Shown: positions 1 to 8,072 of the stretch, piece by piece
How the letters are laid out: each line of letters opens with the position of its first letter
Position numbering within the stretch: position 1 is the first letter of the stretch
From: Deltaproteobacteria bacterium
GTDB taxonomy: Bacteria > Myxococcota_A > UBA9160 > UBA6930
Length of the DNA stretch: 43,329 bases
Assembly: GCA_016875395.1 (NCBI GenBank)
Contig: VGRF01000033.1
Location: 1-43,329, forward strand
Direction: 5' to 3'
Notes under the pieces: generated by a model
The model's database searches: none
Told to the model about the DNA's origin: nothing
The model's input: only the letters and a program-made list of their open reading frames with translations
Translations under genes and position numbers: made by a program

Positions 1-83
1 TCCGCCTCGCGCAGAATCTTCACCATCTGCTCTTCCGTAAACCGACTCTTCTTCATGGGGGCTTCCTTTCCGTCGGAAGCCAT
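1..83 (-). CDS. IS3-family transposase OrfA, N-terminal fragment (cut by window edge)
   Basis: Reading the minus strand gives KKSRFTEEQMVKILREA, the characteristic N-terminus of IS3-family OrfA, a small helix-turn-helix protein that binds IS ends and acts with the OrfB DDE transposase made by frameshifting. Two in-frame starts are possible: ATG at 56, with a good AGGAAG Shine-Dalgarno, or ATG at 83, which adds nine residues beginning MASDGKEAP. The same nine-codon extension stays in frame in the other two copies. The rest of orfA and all of orfB lie outside the window. Confidence 0.8.
   Translation of the reverse strand, partial: MASDGKEAPMKKSRFTEEQMVKILREA
60..81 (-). promoter_or_regulatory. 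Hairpin over the transposase ribosome binding site (left IS copy)
   Basis: Perfect 7-bp arms GGCTTCC and GGAAGCC are separated by an 8-base loop. The 3' arm contains the AGGAAG Shine-Dalgarno for the ATG at 56, and the 5' arm begins inside the upstream ATG at 83. In other insertion sequences such leader hairpins limit transposase translation from transcripts entering the element; that role here is inferred. Confidence 0.6.
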
Positions 84-177
84 TCTCTCTCAAGAATCAG
101 TCGGTCCGAGAATCGGCCAGCAGGTCACAAGCACTCCGGCGTTGACTCCGCTCGGGGCGCGGCGTAGATGCTCGGGC

Positions 178-786
178 GTGCCGAAGATCGTCGACCACGA
201 GCAGAGCCGCGCCGAGTTCGCGCAAGCGGTGTGGCGCGCGATCGTCGAGCTCGGCATCGAGAACGCGACCGTGCGCACGGTCGCGGACTACGCGGGCTGG
301 TCGGTGGGGCGCCTCTCGCACTACTTCGCCACGAAAGACGACCTGCTCGAGTACGCGATGGACTTCATCGGCGGCGAGATGCAGCGCCGGTTCGACGGAC
401 ATCTCCGAAAGCTCCGCGGACTCGCCGCATTACGAGGGGTGCTCGGCGAGGTGAAGCCGACCACGAAGCACGCGCGCGAGGAGTGGGTGTTCTGGATCGC
501 GTTCTGGGGGCGTGCGACGCGGAACCCTCAGCTCGCCTCCTCGCAGAAGCGCCGGCATCGAGCATTCCGCAGCGTGATCGTGCACTGCCTCGAGCAAGCG
601 CGCGGCGACGGCGAGCTCGCGCCGCGGCTCGATCTCGAGGACGAGGCCGCAGCCATCGCGGCGCTGTCTTGGGGAATCGGCGTGCTCGCGACGTTCGAGG
701 CTCGCGCGCTCACGACGAACGACATCGAGCGCGAGCTCGATGCTAGAATCGATCGCCTGAGAGCGCGCCCAAGGAGAAAGAGATGA
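178..786 (+). CDS. TetR/AcrR family transcriptional regulator
   Basis: A 202-residue one-domain repressor. The N-terminal 50 residues contain the TetR helix-turn-helix (TVRTVADYAGWSVGRLSHYF followed by TKDDLLEYA). The rest is a helical ligand-binding domain with a tryptophan-rich stretch (EEWVFWIAFWGRA). GTG at 178 was chosen because VPKIVDHEQSRAEF is the usual start of this subfamily; the open frame continues upstream only through the adjacent IS end. No strong Shine-Dalgarno is visible. The stop overlaps the ATG of the next gene by four bases, so the two are co-translated. Likely target genes are this pair or the nearby monooxygenase. The ligand is unknown. The neighbouring IS end may have replaced its native promoter. 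Confidence 0.9.
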   Translation: MPKIVDHEQSRAEFAQAVWRAIVELGIENATVRTVADYAGWSVGRLSHYFATKDDLLEYAMDFIGGEMQRRFDGHLRKLRGLAALRGVLGEVKPTTKHAREEWVFWIAFWGRATRNPQLASSQKRRHRAFRSVIVHCLEQARGDGELAPRLDLEDEAAAIAALSWGIGVLATFEARALTTNDIERELDARIDRLRARPRRKR

Positions 787-1247
787 AGCGCCTCGGGCTC
801 ATCGGATCCGTCGCGCTCGCGCTCGCTTGCGGCGGGCCCATCGGGCCGCTCGCCGGGGGCGAGTTATCAGGGACTGCCGCGACGGCGGCGCTCGAGCCCG
901 CGCTCGTCGAGGACGTGACGCAAGTTCAGCTCGAAACGAACCCCGACGCGCCGCACTCCGTGAACACCTGGATCGGCGCCGCGAGTGGCGCGGTCTACGT
1001 GCCGACCTCGATGATCCGCGGCCCGCTCTCGCCCGCGGAACGGGACTGGGTGAAGAACGTGCAGGCCGATCCGCGCGTGCGGCTGCGCGTCGACGGCACG
1101 CTCTACGCGCTGCGCGCGACCCGCGTCGAAGACGCTGCCGAGTACGAAGCCGCGCGCGCGGCGCTCGAAGCGAAGTACGAGCTCGGCGCCGACGACATGG
1201 ACCCCGCGCGCGAGATCTGGCTGTTTCGCCTCGAAGCGCGCGAGTAA
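783..1247 (+). CDS. Putative lipoprotein with split-barrel (F420/FMN-binding-like) domain
   Basis: 154 residues. The N-terminus is a lipoprotein signal: MKRLG, a hydrophobic stretch and the lipobox LALAC with cysteine at about residue 16, so the protein is probably membrane-anchored. The mature part has a pattern reminiscent of small split beta-barrel proteins of the deazaflavin-dependent nitroreductase/pyridoxamine-oxidase kind (TWIGAASGAVYVP, then WVKNVQADPRVRLRVDG and YALRATRV). Family assignment is tentative and cofactor residues cannot be confirmed by eye. The ATG overlaps the TetR stop (ATGA) and is preceded by AAGGAG inside that gene. Its TAA is followed immediately by the stop of the convergent monooxygenase with no base between them. 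Confidence 0.7.
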   Translation: MKRLGLIGSVALALACGGPIGPLAGGELSGTAATAALEPALVEDVTQVQLETNPDAPHSVNTWIGAASGAVYVPTSMIRGPLSPAERDWVKNVQADPRVRLRVDGTLYALRATRVEDAAEYEAARAALEAKYELGADDMDPAREIWLFRLEARE

Positions 1248-2864
1248 TCAGGCGAGCGCGAAGCCCACGTAGCCCTGCGCGGCGATCTCGTCGCACTTCG
1301 CCTTGTATCGCGGGAAGCCGAGGTACGGCATGAACACGCGCGGCTTCCCGGGGATGTTCGCGCCGAGGTACCAGGAGTTGCAGGTCGGGTAGATCGTGCG
1401 GCCGGCGATCTCGTTGACGTGCGCGACCCATTCGTCCTCGGCGGCGCGCTCGGCTTCGATCCGCGCGAGGCCGTGCGCGCGCATGTGCGCGAAGCAGTCC
1501 GCGAGCCAGTCCACGTGCTGCTCGATGCCCATGATCATGTTCGCGAGCACCGAGGGGCTGCCGGGGCCGGTGATCGTGAAGAAGTTCGGGAAGCCCTCGG
1601 TCGCGAGGCCGAGCAGCGTGCGCGGCCCCTCGGCCCACTTGTTGCGGAGCTCCGCGCCGCCGCGCCCGCGAACGTCGATTCGGAACAGCGCGCCGGTCAT
1701 CGCGTCGAAGCCGGTCGCGAGCACGAGCACGTCGGCGGCGTACTCGCGCCCGTTCGCGCGCACGCCCGGCGGCGTGATCTCGTCGATCTGCGACTGACTG
1801 ATGTCCACGAGCGTCACGTTCTCGCGGTTGAACGTCTCGAAGTAGCCCGTATCCGCGCACGGGCGCTTGCAGCCGATGAACGTGTGGGGCGACAGCAGCT
1901 CCGCCACGGCGGGGTCGCGCACCGTCTCGCGGATCTTCCCGCGAATGAACTCGCATACGGCGTCGTTCGCTTCGGGGCTCGTGAACACGTCGGCGTAGGA
2001 GCCCACGAGCCCGAGCCCGCCGATCTGCCAGCGCTTCTCGAACTCCGTGCGCCGCTCTGCGGGCGTCGCGTTCGCCCAGAGGCTCGCGTTCGGGTCGAAG
2101 TCGAGACCGAAATCTCCGCCGGCGTACGGCTTGCGAAACTCGGCGTAGGTCCGCTTCACCTCCGCCTGATAACTCGGCTCGAGCGGCGCATTGCGCGACG
2201 GCATCGAGTAGTTCGCGGTGCGCTGGAACACCGTGAGGTGAGCCGCCTGCTCGGCGAGGATCGGGATCGACTGCACCGCCGAAGAGCCGGTGCCGATGAT
2301 CGAGACGCGCTTGCCCGCGAGGTCGACGCCCTCCTCTGGCCACTGCCCGGTGTGCACGATGCGGCCCGCGAAGGTGTCGAGGCCATGGAACTTCGGCGTG
2401 TTCGTCGCCGAAAGGCAGCCCGTCGCCATCACGACGAACTGCGCGCTCACGCGCTCGCCGCTCGAGAGCGCGACGCGCCAGCGTGAGGCCGCTTCGTCCC
2501 AGTGCGCCGACTCGACGCGGGTGTTGAACTGGATGTCGCGCCGGAGATCGAAGCGATCGGCGACGTGGTTCGCGTAGCGAAGAATCTCGGGCTGCGTCGC
2601 GTAGCGCTCGCTCCAGTCCCACTCGAGCTCGAGCTCGCGCGAGAACGAGTAGGAGTACGCGAGGCTCTCGACGTCGCAGCGCGCGCCTGGGTAGCGATTC
2701 CAGAACCACGTACCCCCGACGCCGTGGCCCGCCTCATACACGCGCACCGAGAAGCCGTCGCCCCGCAGCCGATGCAATGCGTAGAGGCCGCCGAAGCCGG
2801 CGCCTACGACGACTACGTCGTACGCGTCCGCAAGCTGCGTGCTCGTGCGAAACGAAGCGCTCAC
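1248..2864 (-). CDS. Flavin-containing Baeyer-Villiger-type monooxygenase
   Basis: 538 residues. Class B flavoprotein monooxygenases use FAD and NADPH to insert oxygen next to a ketone, giving an ester or lactone. Seen here: an N-terminal FAD Rossmann motif GAGFGG at about residues 21-26, the family fingerprint F-x-G-x-x-x-H-x-x-x-W-P at 165-176 (F165, G167, H171, W175, P176), and a second Rossmann motif GTGSSA at about 191-196 for NADPH. Length is normal for cyclohexanone/phenylacetone monooxygenase relatives. GTG at 2864 was chosen because AGAGGA lies about seven bases upstream and the motif begins 20 residues later. Several esterases in the window could hydrolyse its products, but linkage is inference. 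Substrate unknown; an N- or S-oxidising role is also possible. Confidence 0.92.
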   Translation of the reverse strand: MSASFRTSTQLADAYDVVVVGAGFGGLYALHRLRGDGFSVRVYEAGHGVGGTWFWNRYPGARCDVESLAYSYSFSRELELEWDWSERYATQPEILRYANHVADRFDLRRDIQFNTRVESAHWDEAASRWRVALSSGERVSAQFVVMATGCLSATNTPKFHGLDTFAGRIVHTGQWPEEGVDLAGKRVSIIGTGSSAVQSIPILAEQAAHLTVFQRTANYSMPSRNAPLEPSYQAEVKRTYAEFRKPYAGGDFGLDFDPNASLWANATPAERRTEFEKRWQIGGLGLVGSYADVFTSPEANDAVCEFIRGKIRETVRDPAVAELLSPHTFIGCKRPCADTGYFETFNRENVTLVDISQSQIDEITPPGVRANGREYAADVLVLATGFDAMTGALFRIDVRGRGGAELRNKWAEGPRTLLGLATEGFPNFFTITGPGSPSVLANMIMGIEQHVDWLADCFAHMRAHGLARIEAERAAEDEWVAHVNEIAGRTIYPTCNSWYLGANIPGKPRVFMPYLGFPRYKAKCDEIAAQGYVGFALA

Positions 2865-2999
2865 TGCCGGTCCTCTGCGGGCAAGGCTACGCCCTGCGCG
2901 CGCGCGCTTGCCAGTGCGTGCGGCAATGCGACGCGGAGTTCTCATACATTGCGCCGCGCGGAGCTTCGCAGGGGCTCGCGCTACTACGCGAGGAACGCG
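2865..2999. promoter_or_regulatory. Divergent intergenic region between monooxygenase and SDR
   Basis: 135 bases between two divergent starts must contain promoters for both genes. I see no clear -35/-10 pair and no palindrome that can be assigned with confidence. Confidence 0.35.
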
Positions 3000-3803
3000 A
3001 TGACAGGCTTGAACGGGAAGGTCGCGCTCGTGACGGGCGCCGCGAGCGGGATCGGCCTCGCCTGCGCGCGAGCACTCGCCGGCGAGGGTGCGCGCGTCTT
3101 CGTCGCGGACGTGGACGAGCGCGGTGCGCGCGACGCATGCGCGACGATCGCAGCCGCTGGCGCCGCGGCATCTGCGCTCGCGCTCGACGTCACCGACGAA
3201 ACGGCGTGGACGGCGGCCATCGCGCGCGTGCGTGCGGAGGCTCGCGCGCTGCACGTCCTCGTGAACAACGCAGGCATCTGCATCGCAGCGCCGTTGCTCG
3301 AGCTCTCGTACGCCTCGTGGCGCCGCCAGCTGGCGGTGAACCTCGACGGCGTCTTCCTCGGCACGAAGGCCGCGCTCCCGCTGATGGTCGCGTCGGGCGG
3401 CGGCTCGATCATCAACGTCTCGTCGGTCGCGGGCCTTCAGGGAGCGCCGGGGCTCACCGGTTACTGCGCCACCAAGGGTGGCGTGCGGCTCTTCACGAAG
3501 GCCGTCGCACTCGAATGCGCGCAGGCGCGCAACGGGGTGCGAGTGAACTCAGTGCACCCCGGCGGAATCGAGACGCCGCTTTGGGCGAAGATGGCGAGCG
3601 ACGGCCTCGCTCCGCCGGCAGGCGACCCCGTCATTCCCTCGCGCATGGCGAGCACGCGCGAGGCGGCGCTCGCCGCGACACCACTCGGTGTCGTCGGCAC
3701 GCCCGACGACATCGCCGCGGGCGTCGTCTACCTCGCGAGCGACGGCGCGCGCTTCGTGACCGGCACCGAGCTCGTGATCGACGGGGGCGCGTTCGCGGGC
3801 TGA
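3000..3803 (+). CDS. Short-chain dehydrogenase/reductase (classical SDR)
   Basis: 267 residues, standard length for classical SDRs, which oxidise or reduce hydroxyl/keto groups with NAD(P). Visible motifs: glycine-rich TGAASGIG at 12-19, NNAG at 89-92, catalytic serines in INVSS near 138-142, YCATK with Y155 and K159, and the C-terminal substrate-loop motif PGGIETPLW. An aspartate at the end of beta-2 (VFVADVDE) favours NAD over NADP. ATG at 3000 follows GAGGAACGCG. The gene diverges from the Baeyer-Villiger-type enzyme and sits 30 bases before the VOC gene, with which it probably forms an operon. An alcohol dehydrogenase supplying a ketone to the monooxygenase is plausible but unproven. Confidence 0.92.
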   Translation: MTGLNGKVALVTGAASGIGLACARALAGEGARVFVADVDERGARDACATIAAAGAAASALALDVTDETAWTAAIARVRAEARALHVLVNNAGICIAAPLLELSYASWRRQLAVNLDGVFLGTKAALPLMVASGGGSIINVSSVAGLQGAPGLTGYCATKGGVRLFTKAVALECAQARNGVRVNSVHPGGIETPLWAKMASDGLAPPAGDPVIPSRMASTREAALAATPLGVVGTPDDIAAGVVYLASDGARFVTGTELVIDGGAFAG

Positions 3804-3833
3804 GCGCCCGCTTCGATTCGAAGGGAGACCCGC

Positions 3834-4343
3834 ATGAGCGACTTCACCCTGCAGCACCTCTATCACACGATCATCAACTGCAGGGACATCGAGGAGTCCG
3901 TGCAGTTCTACCGCCGGCTCGGCTTCGAGGTCGTCTCGGACCGGCGCGACGCCGTGTGGCCGAATGGCAGCGGCGTGTCGTTCGGCCTCGGCGACACCGC
4001 GGGCCGCGGTGTGCTCATGATCCTGCCGAGCGATCCGAACGGACCGATGATCGACTTGATCGAGTGGCTCGAGCCGAAGGCCGACTTCCCCGAGCCTTCT
4101 CCTTCGCGCGTGCCGCGCGTGATCGCGTTCCGCACGCGCAACGTGCCGGCCGCGCATCGCGCGCTCGCGGCGCAGGGCGTGAAGTTCACGACGCCCGAGC
4201 CCACGTCGATCCCGGCCGCGGGCATCGTCGCCTGCGCGTGTTGTTATGACCCGAACGGCAACATCGTCGAGCTGATCGAGCTCGAGCCGGGCCTGCGTCA
4301 CTCGCGCATCAAGGAAGTGTTCACTCCGCCCGCGAAGGCCTGA
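3834..4343 (+). CDS. VOC/glyoxalase superfamily protein
   Basis: 169 residues with two beta-alpha-beta-beta-beta modules. The first opens with LYHTIINCRDIEESVQFYRR, where the early histidine is the usual first metal position; the second contains CYDPNGNIVELIEL, whose late glutamate is the usual last metal ligand. The family includes glyoxalases, extradiol dioxygenases, epimerases and antibiotic-binding proteins, so the reaction is not predictable. AAGGGAG lies about eight bases before the ATG. Probably co-transcribed with the SDR. TGT TGT TAT at 4240-4248 is an unusual run of T-ending codons and contains the TTGTTA word. Confidence 0.85.
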   Translation: MSDFTLQHLYHTIINCRDIEESVQFYRRLGFEVVSDRRDAVWPNGSGVSFGLGDTAGRGVLMILPSDPNGPMIDLIEWLEPKADFPEPSPSRVPRVIAFRTRNVPAAHRALAAQGVKFTTPEPTSIPAAGIVACACCYDPNGNIVELIELEPGLRHSRIKEVFTPPAKA

Positions 4344-4366
4344 GGACGGATCGCGCGAACACCGCG

Positions 4367-4409
4367 CCGGCTGCGCCTCGCTGCCCGCGGCGAAGCGCCG
4401 CTTGCGCGG
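4367..4409. repeat. GC-rich palindromic repeat, copy 1
   Basis: About 40 bases (GGCTGCGCCTC, a spacer, then GCGGCG-AA-GCGCCGC) recur almost unchanged at 4,482-4,523. The 3' half can form a hairpin. The pair lies between the convergent VOC and crotonase genes, so transcription termination is a natural guess. Confidence 0.55.
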
Positions 4410-4481
4410 GGTGTCGCCTCGGGGATTCGCGAACACCGCACACCGAGGGTCAACGAGACCGAGGCCACTGTTCGATCTCCG

Positions 4482-4523
4482 CTCGGCTGCGCCTCTCTGC
4501 GCGCGGCGACGCGCCGCTTGCTA
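4482..4523. repeat. GC-rich palindromic repeat, copy 2
   Basis: Second copy of the element at 4,367, with about three substitutions across roughly 38 bases. It runs into the stop codon of the crotonase gene (TAG at 4,521-4,523 on the minus strand). Confidence 0.55.
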
Positions 4524-5303
4524 GGCCCCGCCCTTCACCTTGCTCATGATCTGCTCCGCGCTCTGCCGCACGGCCTGCATGTGCGGGCCCGCTTGGAGAT
4601 CGCCGCCGGTGCGGACGGTCGCGCGCGCGCCGCGCGCTTCGAGCGCGGTGTGCACGAAGCGTTTGTTCACGCTGAGCACGGCGAGGGGCGTCTGCGCCAT
4701 CGCGCTCGCGATCTCGAGCACGCGCGCGTCGAGCTCGTCCGGCGCGAACGCGCGATTCACGAGGCCCACGCGCTCGGCTTCTTCGCCCGTGTACACGCGA
4801 CCCGTGAGATGCAGCTCCATCGCGTGTCGCGGCTGCAGCATCACGGGAAACCACGCGAAGTCCGGCAGGCCGGCAATCTTCAGTACGGGGTGCGAGAGCT
4901 TGGCGTCACTCGCCGCGTAGGCGAGGTCGCACGCGCCCACCAGCTCGAGGCCGCCCGCCATCGCGAAGCCGTGGACCTGGGCGATCACCGGCTTCGCGAG
5001 GTCCCACAGCGACATCCAGCCCTCGCTCACGTGACGCGCCCACTGCAGGCCCACGTTCGCGGTGAAGTACGGCTGGTTCGCGAGCAGGTCGCTCTTCAGG
5101 TCGTAGCCCGACGAGAAGCACGGCCCCGCGCCGCGCACGATCGAGACGCTGATCGCGTCGTCGCGGTCCGCAGCCTGCAGCGCCGCGAGCAGCTCGGCGC
5201 GCAGCTCGTTGGAGATCGCGTTGCGCTTGTCAGGGCGATTCAGCGTGATGCGGCGCACGCGGGGCGCGGGGTCGTCGACGAGCAGCGTCTTGTATTCCGT
5301 CAC
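4521..5303 (-). CDS. Enoyl-CoA hydratase/isomerase (crotonase) family protein
   Basis: 260 residues, normal length for single-domain crotonases, trimeric or hexameric enzymes that bind acyl-CoA in an oxyanion hole. Seen: ITLNRPDKRNAIS at about 19-31, oxyanion segment FSSGYDL at 63-69, and HGFAMAGGLEL with E120 at the position of the first catalytic glutamate. The second glutamate of true hydratases is replaced: the segment reads SHPVLKIAG. The enzyme may therefore be an isomerase, hydrolase or other crotonase activity. GTG at 5303 is preceded by GGAGG with five-base spacing. It diverges from the M48 protease gene. Confidence 0.88.
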   Translation of the reverse strand: MTEYKTLLVDDPAPRVRRITLNRPDKRNAISNELRAELLAALQAADRDDAISVSIVRGAGPCFSSGYDLKSDLLANQPYFTANVGLQWARHVSEGWMSLWDLAKPVIAQVHGFAMAGGLELVGACDLAYAASDAKLSHPVLKIAGLPDFAWFPVMLQPRHAMELHLTGRVYTGEEAERVGLVNRAFAPDELDARVLEIASAMAQTPLAVLSVNKRFVHTALEARGARATVRTGGDLQAGPHMQAVRQSAEQIMSKVKGGA

Positions 5304-5359
5304 GGGAGCCTCCGGGTCGGGCACGCTATCGCCGAAACGTACGGTCGGGAGCGAAGCGC

Positions 5360-6361
5360 GTGATCGAGCTCGATGGACAGCTGCGCGAGGCGCACGGCGG
5401 GCGCACGAAGCCCGTGGTGGTGCACGCGTTCGAGGACGGCGAGCTGCACGTCGAGGGCGCCGGCCCGACGCGCTCGCTCTCGGCGAAGACGCTGCGCATC
5501 GGCGCGCGCGCGAAGGACGGCTCGCGCGCAATCGCGCTGCCGGATGGCGCCACGCTCGCGCTGAACGCCGACGACGAGCTCGAGCTCTGGGTGGCGCGCG
5601 TGCAAGGCGGCGAGGCAGGCGCAGCCGCCGTGCGCACGCGGCGCGCGCTGCGCGCGGCCGGCTCGATGGCCCTGACAATCGGCCTGATCTTCGCCGTCGT
5701 GAAGTTCGGCGTGCCCGCAGCCGCCTCGCTCGTGGCGCGCGGCCTCCCGCACGCGGTAGACGTGAAGCTCGGCGAGAGCGTGGCAGACACGATGGACGCG
5801 TCGTTCGGGCCGAGCGAGCTGAGCGAAGCGCGCCGCGCCGAGATCCGCGCGCTGTTCGGGCGGATGCGCAGCTTCGCGCCGCTCGCCGTCGAGCCGCGCC
5901 TCGAGTTCCGCGCGGGCGGCGCCGAGGTCGGCGCCAACGCGTTCGCGCTGCCGCACGGCGCGATCGTCGTGACCGATGAGCTCGTCGCGCTCGCAGAGAG
6001 CGACGACGAGCTTGCCGCGGTGCTCGCGCACGAGCTCGGCCACGTGCATCACCGCCACGGTGTGCGCGCGCTGCTCCAGGCGCTCGGCATCGGCGCGCTC
6101 GCGGCCGGCGCGCTCGGCGACTTCAGCGGCCTCGCTGCCGCCGCGCCCGCGCTGCTGCAGCTCTCCTACTCGCGCGAGTTCGAGCACGAAGCCGACGGCT
6201 TCGCGCAGCGCATCCTGGCCGAAGCCCAGCTCGACCCCCGCGCGCTCTCGCGCATGCTCGCGCGCCTCGAAGCCGCGAGCGGCACCGGCGCGATCCCGGC
6301 GTACTTGTCGACGCATCCGCCCGCAGAAGAGCGCGGCCTCACGCTGGATGGCCCGCGGTGA
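5360..6361 (+). CDS. M48 family membrane metalloprotease
   Basis: 333 residues. The N-terminal 80 residues resemble the small beta-rich domain found at the front of some M48 peptidases. One transmembrane helix lies at about 101-125 (ALTIGLIFAVVKFGVPAAAS). The catalytic domain carries the zinc site HELGH at 224-228 and the third ligand in EFEHEAD at about 273-279. The C-terminal STHPPAEERG is typical of the BepA/YfgC/LoiP group, which degrades misfolded envelope proteins. GTG at 5360 starts 56 bases from the divergent crotonase start. The gene overlaps the next by four bases (GTGA), implying translational coupling with the glycosyltransferase. Confidence 0.9.
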   Translation: MIELDGQLREAHGGRTKPVVVHAFEDGELHVEGAGPTRSLSAKTLRIGARAKDGSRAIALPDGATLALNADDELELWVARVQGGEAGAAAVRTRRALRAAGSMALTIGLIFAVVKFGVPAAASLVARGLPHAVDVKLGESVADTMDASFGPSELSEARRAEIRALFGRMRSFAPLAVEPRLEFRAGGAEVGANAFALPHGAIVVTDELVALAESDDELAAVLAHELGHVHHRHGVRALLQALGIGALAAGALGDFSGLAAAAPALLQLSYSREFEHEADGFAQRILAEAQLDPRALSRMLARLEAASGTGAIPAYLSTHPPAEERGLTLDGPR

Positions 6362-7566
6362 GCTCGCCTCTCTCGCGCGCGCTCCTGGTCGCCGCGCCGT
6401 TCCTTGCGCTGATGCTCGTGACGAAGCTGCCGAGCTTGCGCTTCGAGCATCGCGAGCCCGACGAAGTGATCTACTGGACCGTCGCGAAGCACCTCGGCGA
6501 GCACGGCCGCTACACGCTGCGCGGCGCGCCGTTCCTCTCGAAGCTCTCGCGGCGCATGTACGACAAGCCGCTCTTCCACCACCCGCCGCTCTACCCCGCA
6601 CTGCTCGCGCCGTTCGCAACGCGCGAGCTGCGCCGCGAAGCCATCGCGATCTCGGTGCTCGGCCACGCGCTCGTGATCTTCGCGGTCGCGCTGATCGGCG
6701 TGCACTTGCACGCGCGGGCCGAGAGCGATGAGCCGCCACTGCGAGCGCTTTGGATTCCTTTGCTGGGCGTCACGCTCGACCCGGTGTTCGTGCACGTCGC
6801 GCGAAAGCTCTGGATCGACGCGTTGGTGGGCGGCCTCGCGACGCTTGCTGTCGCGCTCGCGATCGTGGGCGCCCCGCGCGAGCGCCGGCGCGTGTGGCTC
6901 GCGGCGTCCGGCATCGCGCTCGGCCTCGCCGCACTCGCGAAGCTGCCGGGCCTGCTCGCCGCGGGGCCGATCGCGCTCGCGGTGTTGTTACGGAGCGCGC
7001 CGCTGCGCGCGCGCCTCGGCGATCTCGCCTGCGCGGCGGCGCCCGCAACCCTGCTGCTTGCTCCGTGGCTGCTCACGTTCTTCGCGACGTACGGAACCTT
7101 CATGCCGTCGTGGGTGCAGGCCGACGCCGAGACGATGCGGCGCTTCCCGATGATTGCCGCAGCCGCCACGAAGCCGTGGCACTTCTATCTCGCGAAGCTC
7201 GCGGTCTGTGCGCCGGTCTTCGTCGTCGGAGCCGCAGCTTTCGCGTGGAAGCGCGCGAGCGCGCCGCGCAGCGCCGAGAGCTGGGCGTTGCTCGCTTGGC
7301 TCGCGCTCGGCATCGCGGTGTTCACGTTGTTAGGCGTGCGCGGCCACAGCTACCAGCTGCGCTACCTCGCGCCGCTCAGCGCCGCGCTCTACGCGCTACC
7401 CCTCGCGCTTCCGCTCTGGTACCGCGCGGGCGATCGCCGCTCGCTCCGAGTCGCCGCGGCGGTGGCGATCGCGTGGGCTGCGGCCGGAGCGGCGCCCTAT
7501 CTCGTGAATGGCCGTCCCGACGAGTTCGTCGGGCTCGCCGAGAAGCTCCGCTGGCTGACGCTCTAG
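6358..7566 (+). CDS. Polytopic glycosyltransferase (ArnT/PMT-like, family 39/83 type)
   Basis: 402 residues with around ten hydrophobic segments. After the first transmembrane helix comes FEHREPDEVIYW, matching the first external loop of GT-C enzymes such as ArnT and protein mannosyltransferases, where an acidic pair acts in catalysis. A second loop has DPVFVHVARKLWIDAL. Such enzymes transfer sugars from polyprenyl-phosphate donors to lipid A, proteins or glycans on the outer face of the inner membrane. The GTG start overlaps the M48 stop (GTGA). Two rare TTG TTA leucine pairs occur, at 6,985 and 7,327. The acceptor cannot be predicted. Confidence 0.82.
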   Translation: MSSPLSRALLVAAPFLALMLVTKLPSLRFEHREPDEVIYWTVAKHLGEHGRYTLRGAPFLSKLSRRMYDKPLFHHPPLYPALLAPFATRELRREAIAISVLGHALVIFAVALIGVHLHARAESDEPPLRALWIPLLGVTLDPVFVHVARKLWIDALVGGLATLAVALAIVGAPRERRRVWLAASGIALGLAALAKLPGLLAAGPIALAVLLRSAPLRARLGDLACAAAPATLLLAPWLLTFFATYGTFMPSWVQADAETMRRFPMIAAAATKPWHFYLAKLAVCAPVFVVGAAAFAWKRASAPRSAESWALLAWLALGIAVFTLLGVRGHSYQLRYLAPLSAALYALPLALPLWYRAGDRRSLRVAAAVAIAWAAAGAAPYLVNGRPDEFVGLAEKLRWLTL

Positions 7567-7640
7567 AACCCTCTCGGAATTCCGGACCGAGCCCGGCGCG
7601 CCGATTTGGCCGGCTGGCCAGGCGCGCGTTCGAGATGGGT

Positions 7641-8072
7641 TCAGTCCAGCCAGCCGCTCACGGTCGCCGGGATTCTCGCGCGCAGCTTTGCCGCATCTTC
7701 GGGCAGCAGGAAGCGCCGTTCGATCAGCCGGTTCAACCGGCGCAGGTACGGGCGCCAGAAGCGGCCGTGCGTCGGGTACAGCGCGCGCAGCTGCGCCTGC
7801 GAGAACGGCGTGACCGCACCCGAGAGTCGGCACACGAGCCCGCCGATCGGCTGCAGAAAGTCCGGCAGCGTGGGGTCGACCGTGTTGTTAGGCGTGTAGG
7901 TCGCCACCGGCACGTCGAGCTCCGGGAGGCGCAGGCCGCCGACCGCGTTGCCGTACGCGTCGCGCACGAGGTCGCCGTTCGCTTCGGCGAGCTTGTCGAC
8001 GACGGGCAACGGCGTGCCGCGGTCGTGGCGCTGCTCGAGGGCCTCCCACATCGCGTTGTAGCGCCGAAACGA
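7641..8072 (-). pseudogene. C-terminal fragment of an alpha/beta hydrolase-domain protein
   Basis: The reading frame ending at 7641 encodes about 143 residues matching the C-terminal part of the large secreted alpha/beta hydrolase-domain family (RYNAMWEALEQRH, then GNAVGGLRLPELDVPVATYT, and a closing FLLPEDAAKLRARI). The N-terminal part with the nucleophile is absent: upstream of about 8,072 the sequence belongs to another gene in a different frame. CCT AAC AAC here carries a TTGTTA word on the plus strand (7,885). Most likely dead. Confidence 0.75.

Larger units (their letters stand above)
1..127 (-). mobile_element. Left end of an IS3-family insertion sequence, running out of the window
   Basis: On the minus strand the sequence from 127 downward begins TGACCTG, continues through a leader with a hairpin and enters a transposase OrfA start. 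The leader and coding start closely match copies at 38,801 and 43,175, though this copy is more diverged (for example CTGGCCGA where the others have ATCCAGGT). The element edge is placed at about 127 because similarity among the three copies starts there. Only the left end lies in the window. It stops 50 bases before the start codon of the TetR gene on the other strand. Confidence 0.8.

Noticed and set aside
799-2709. Very long arginine-rich open frames opposite the monooxygenase and elsewhere
   Set aside because: In GC-rich DNA the other frames of real genes stay open. These have no ribosome binding sites or domains and overlap well-supported genes completely.
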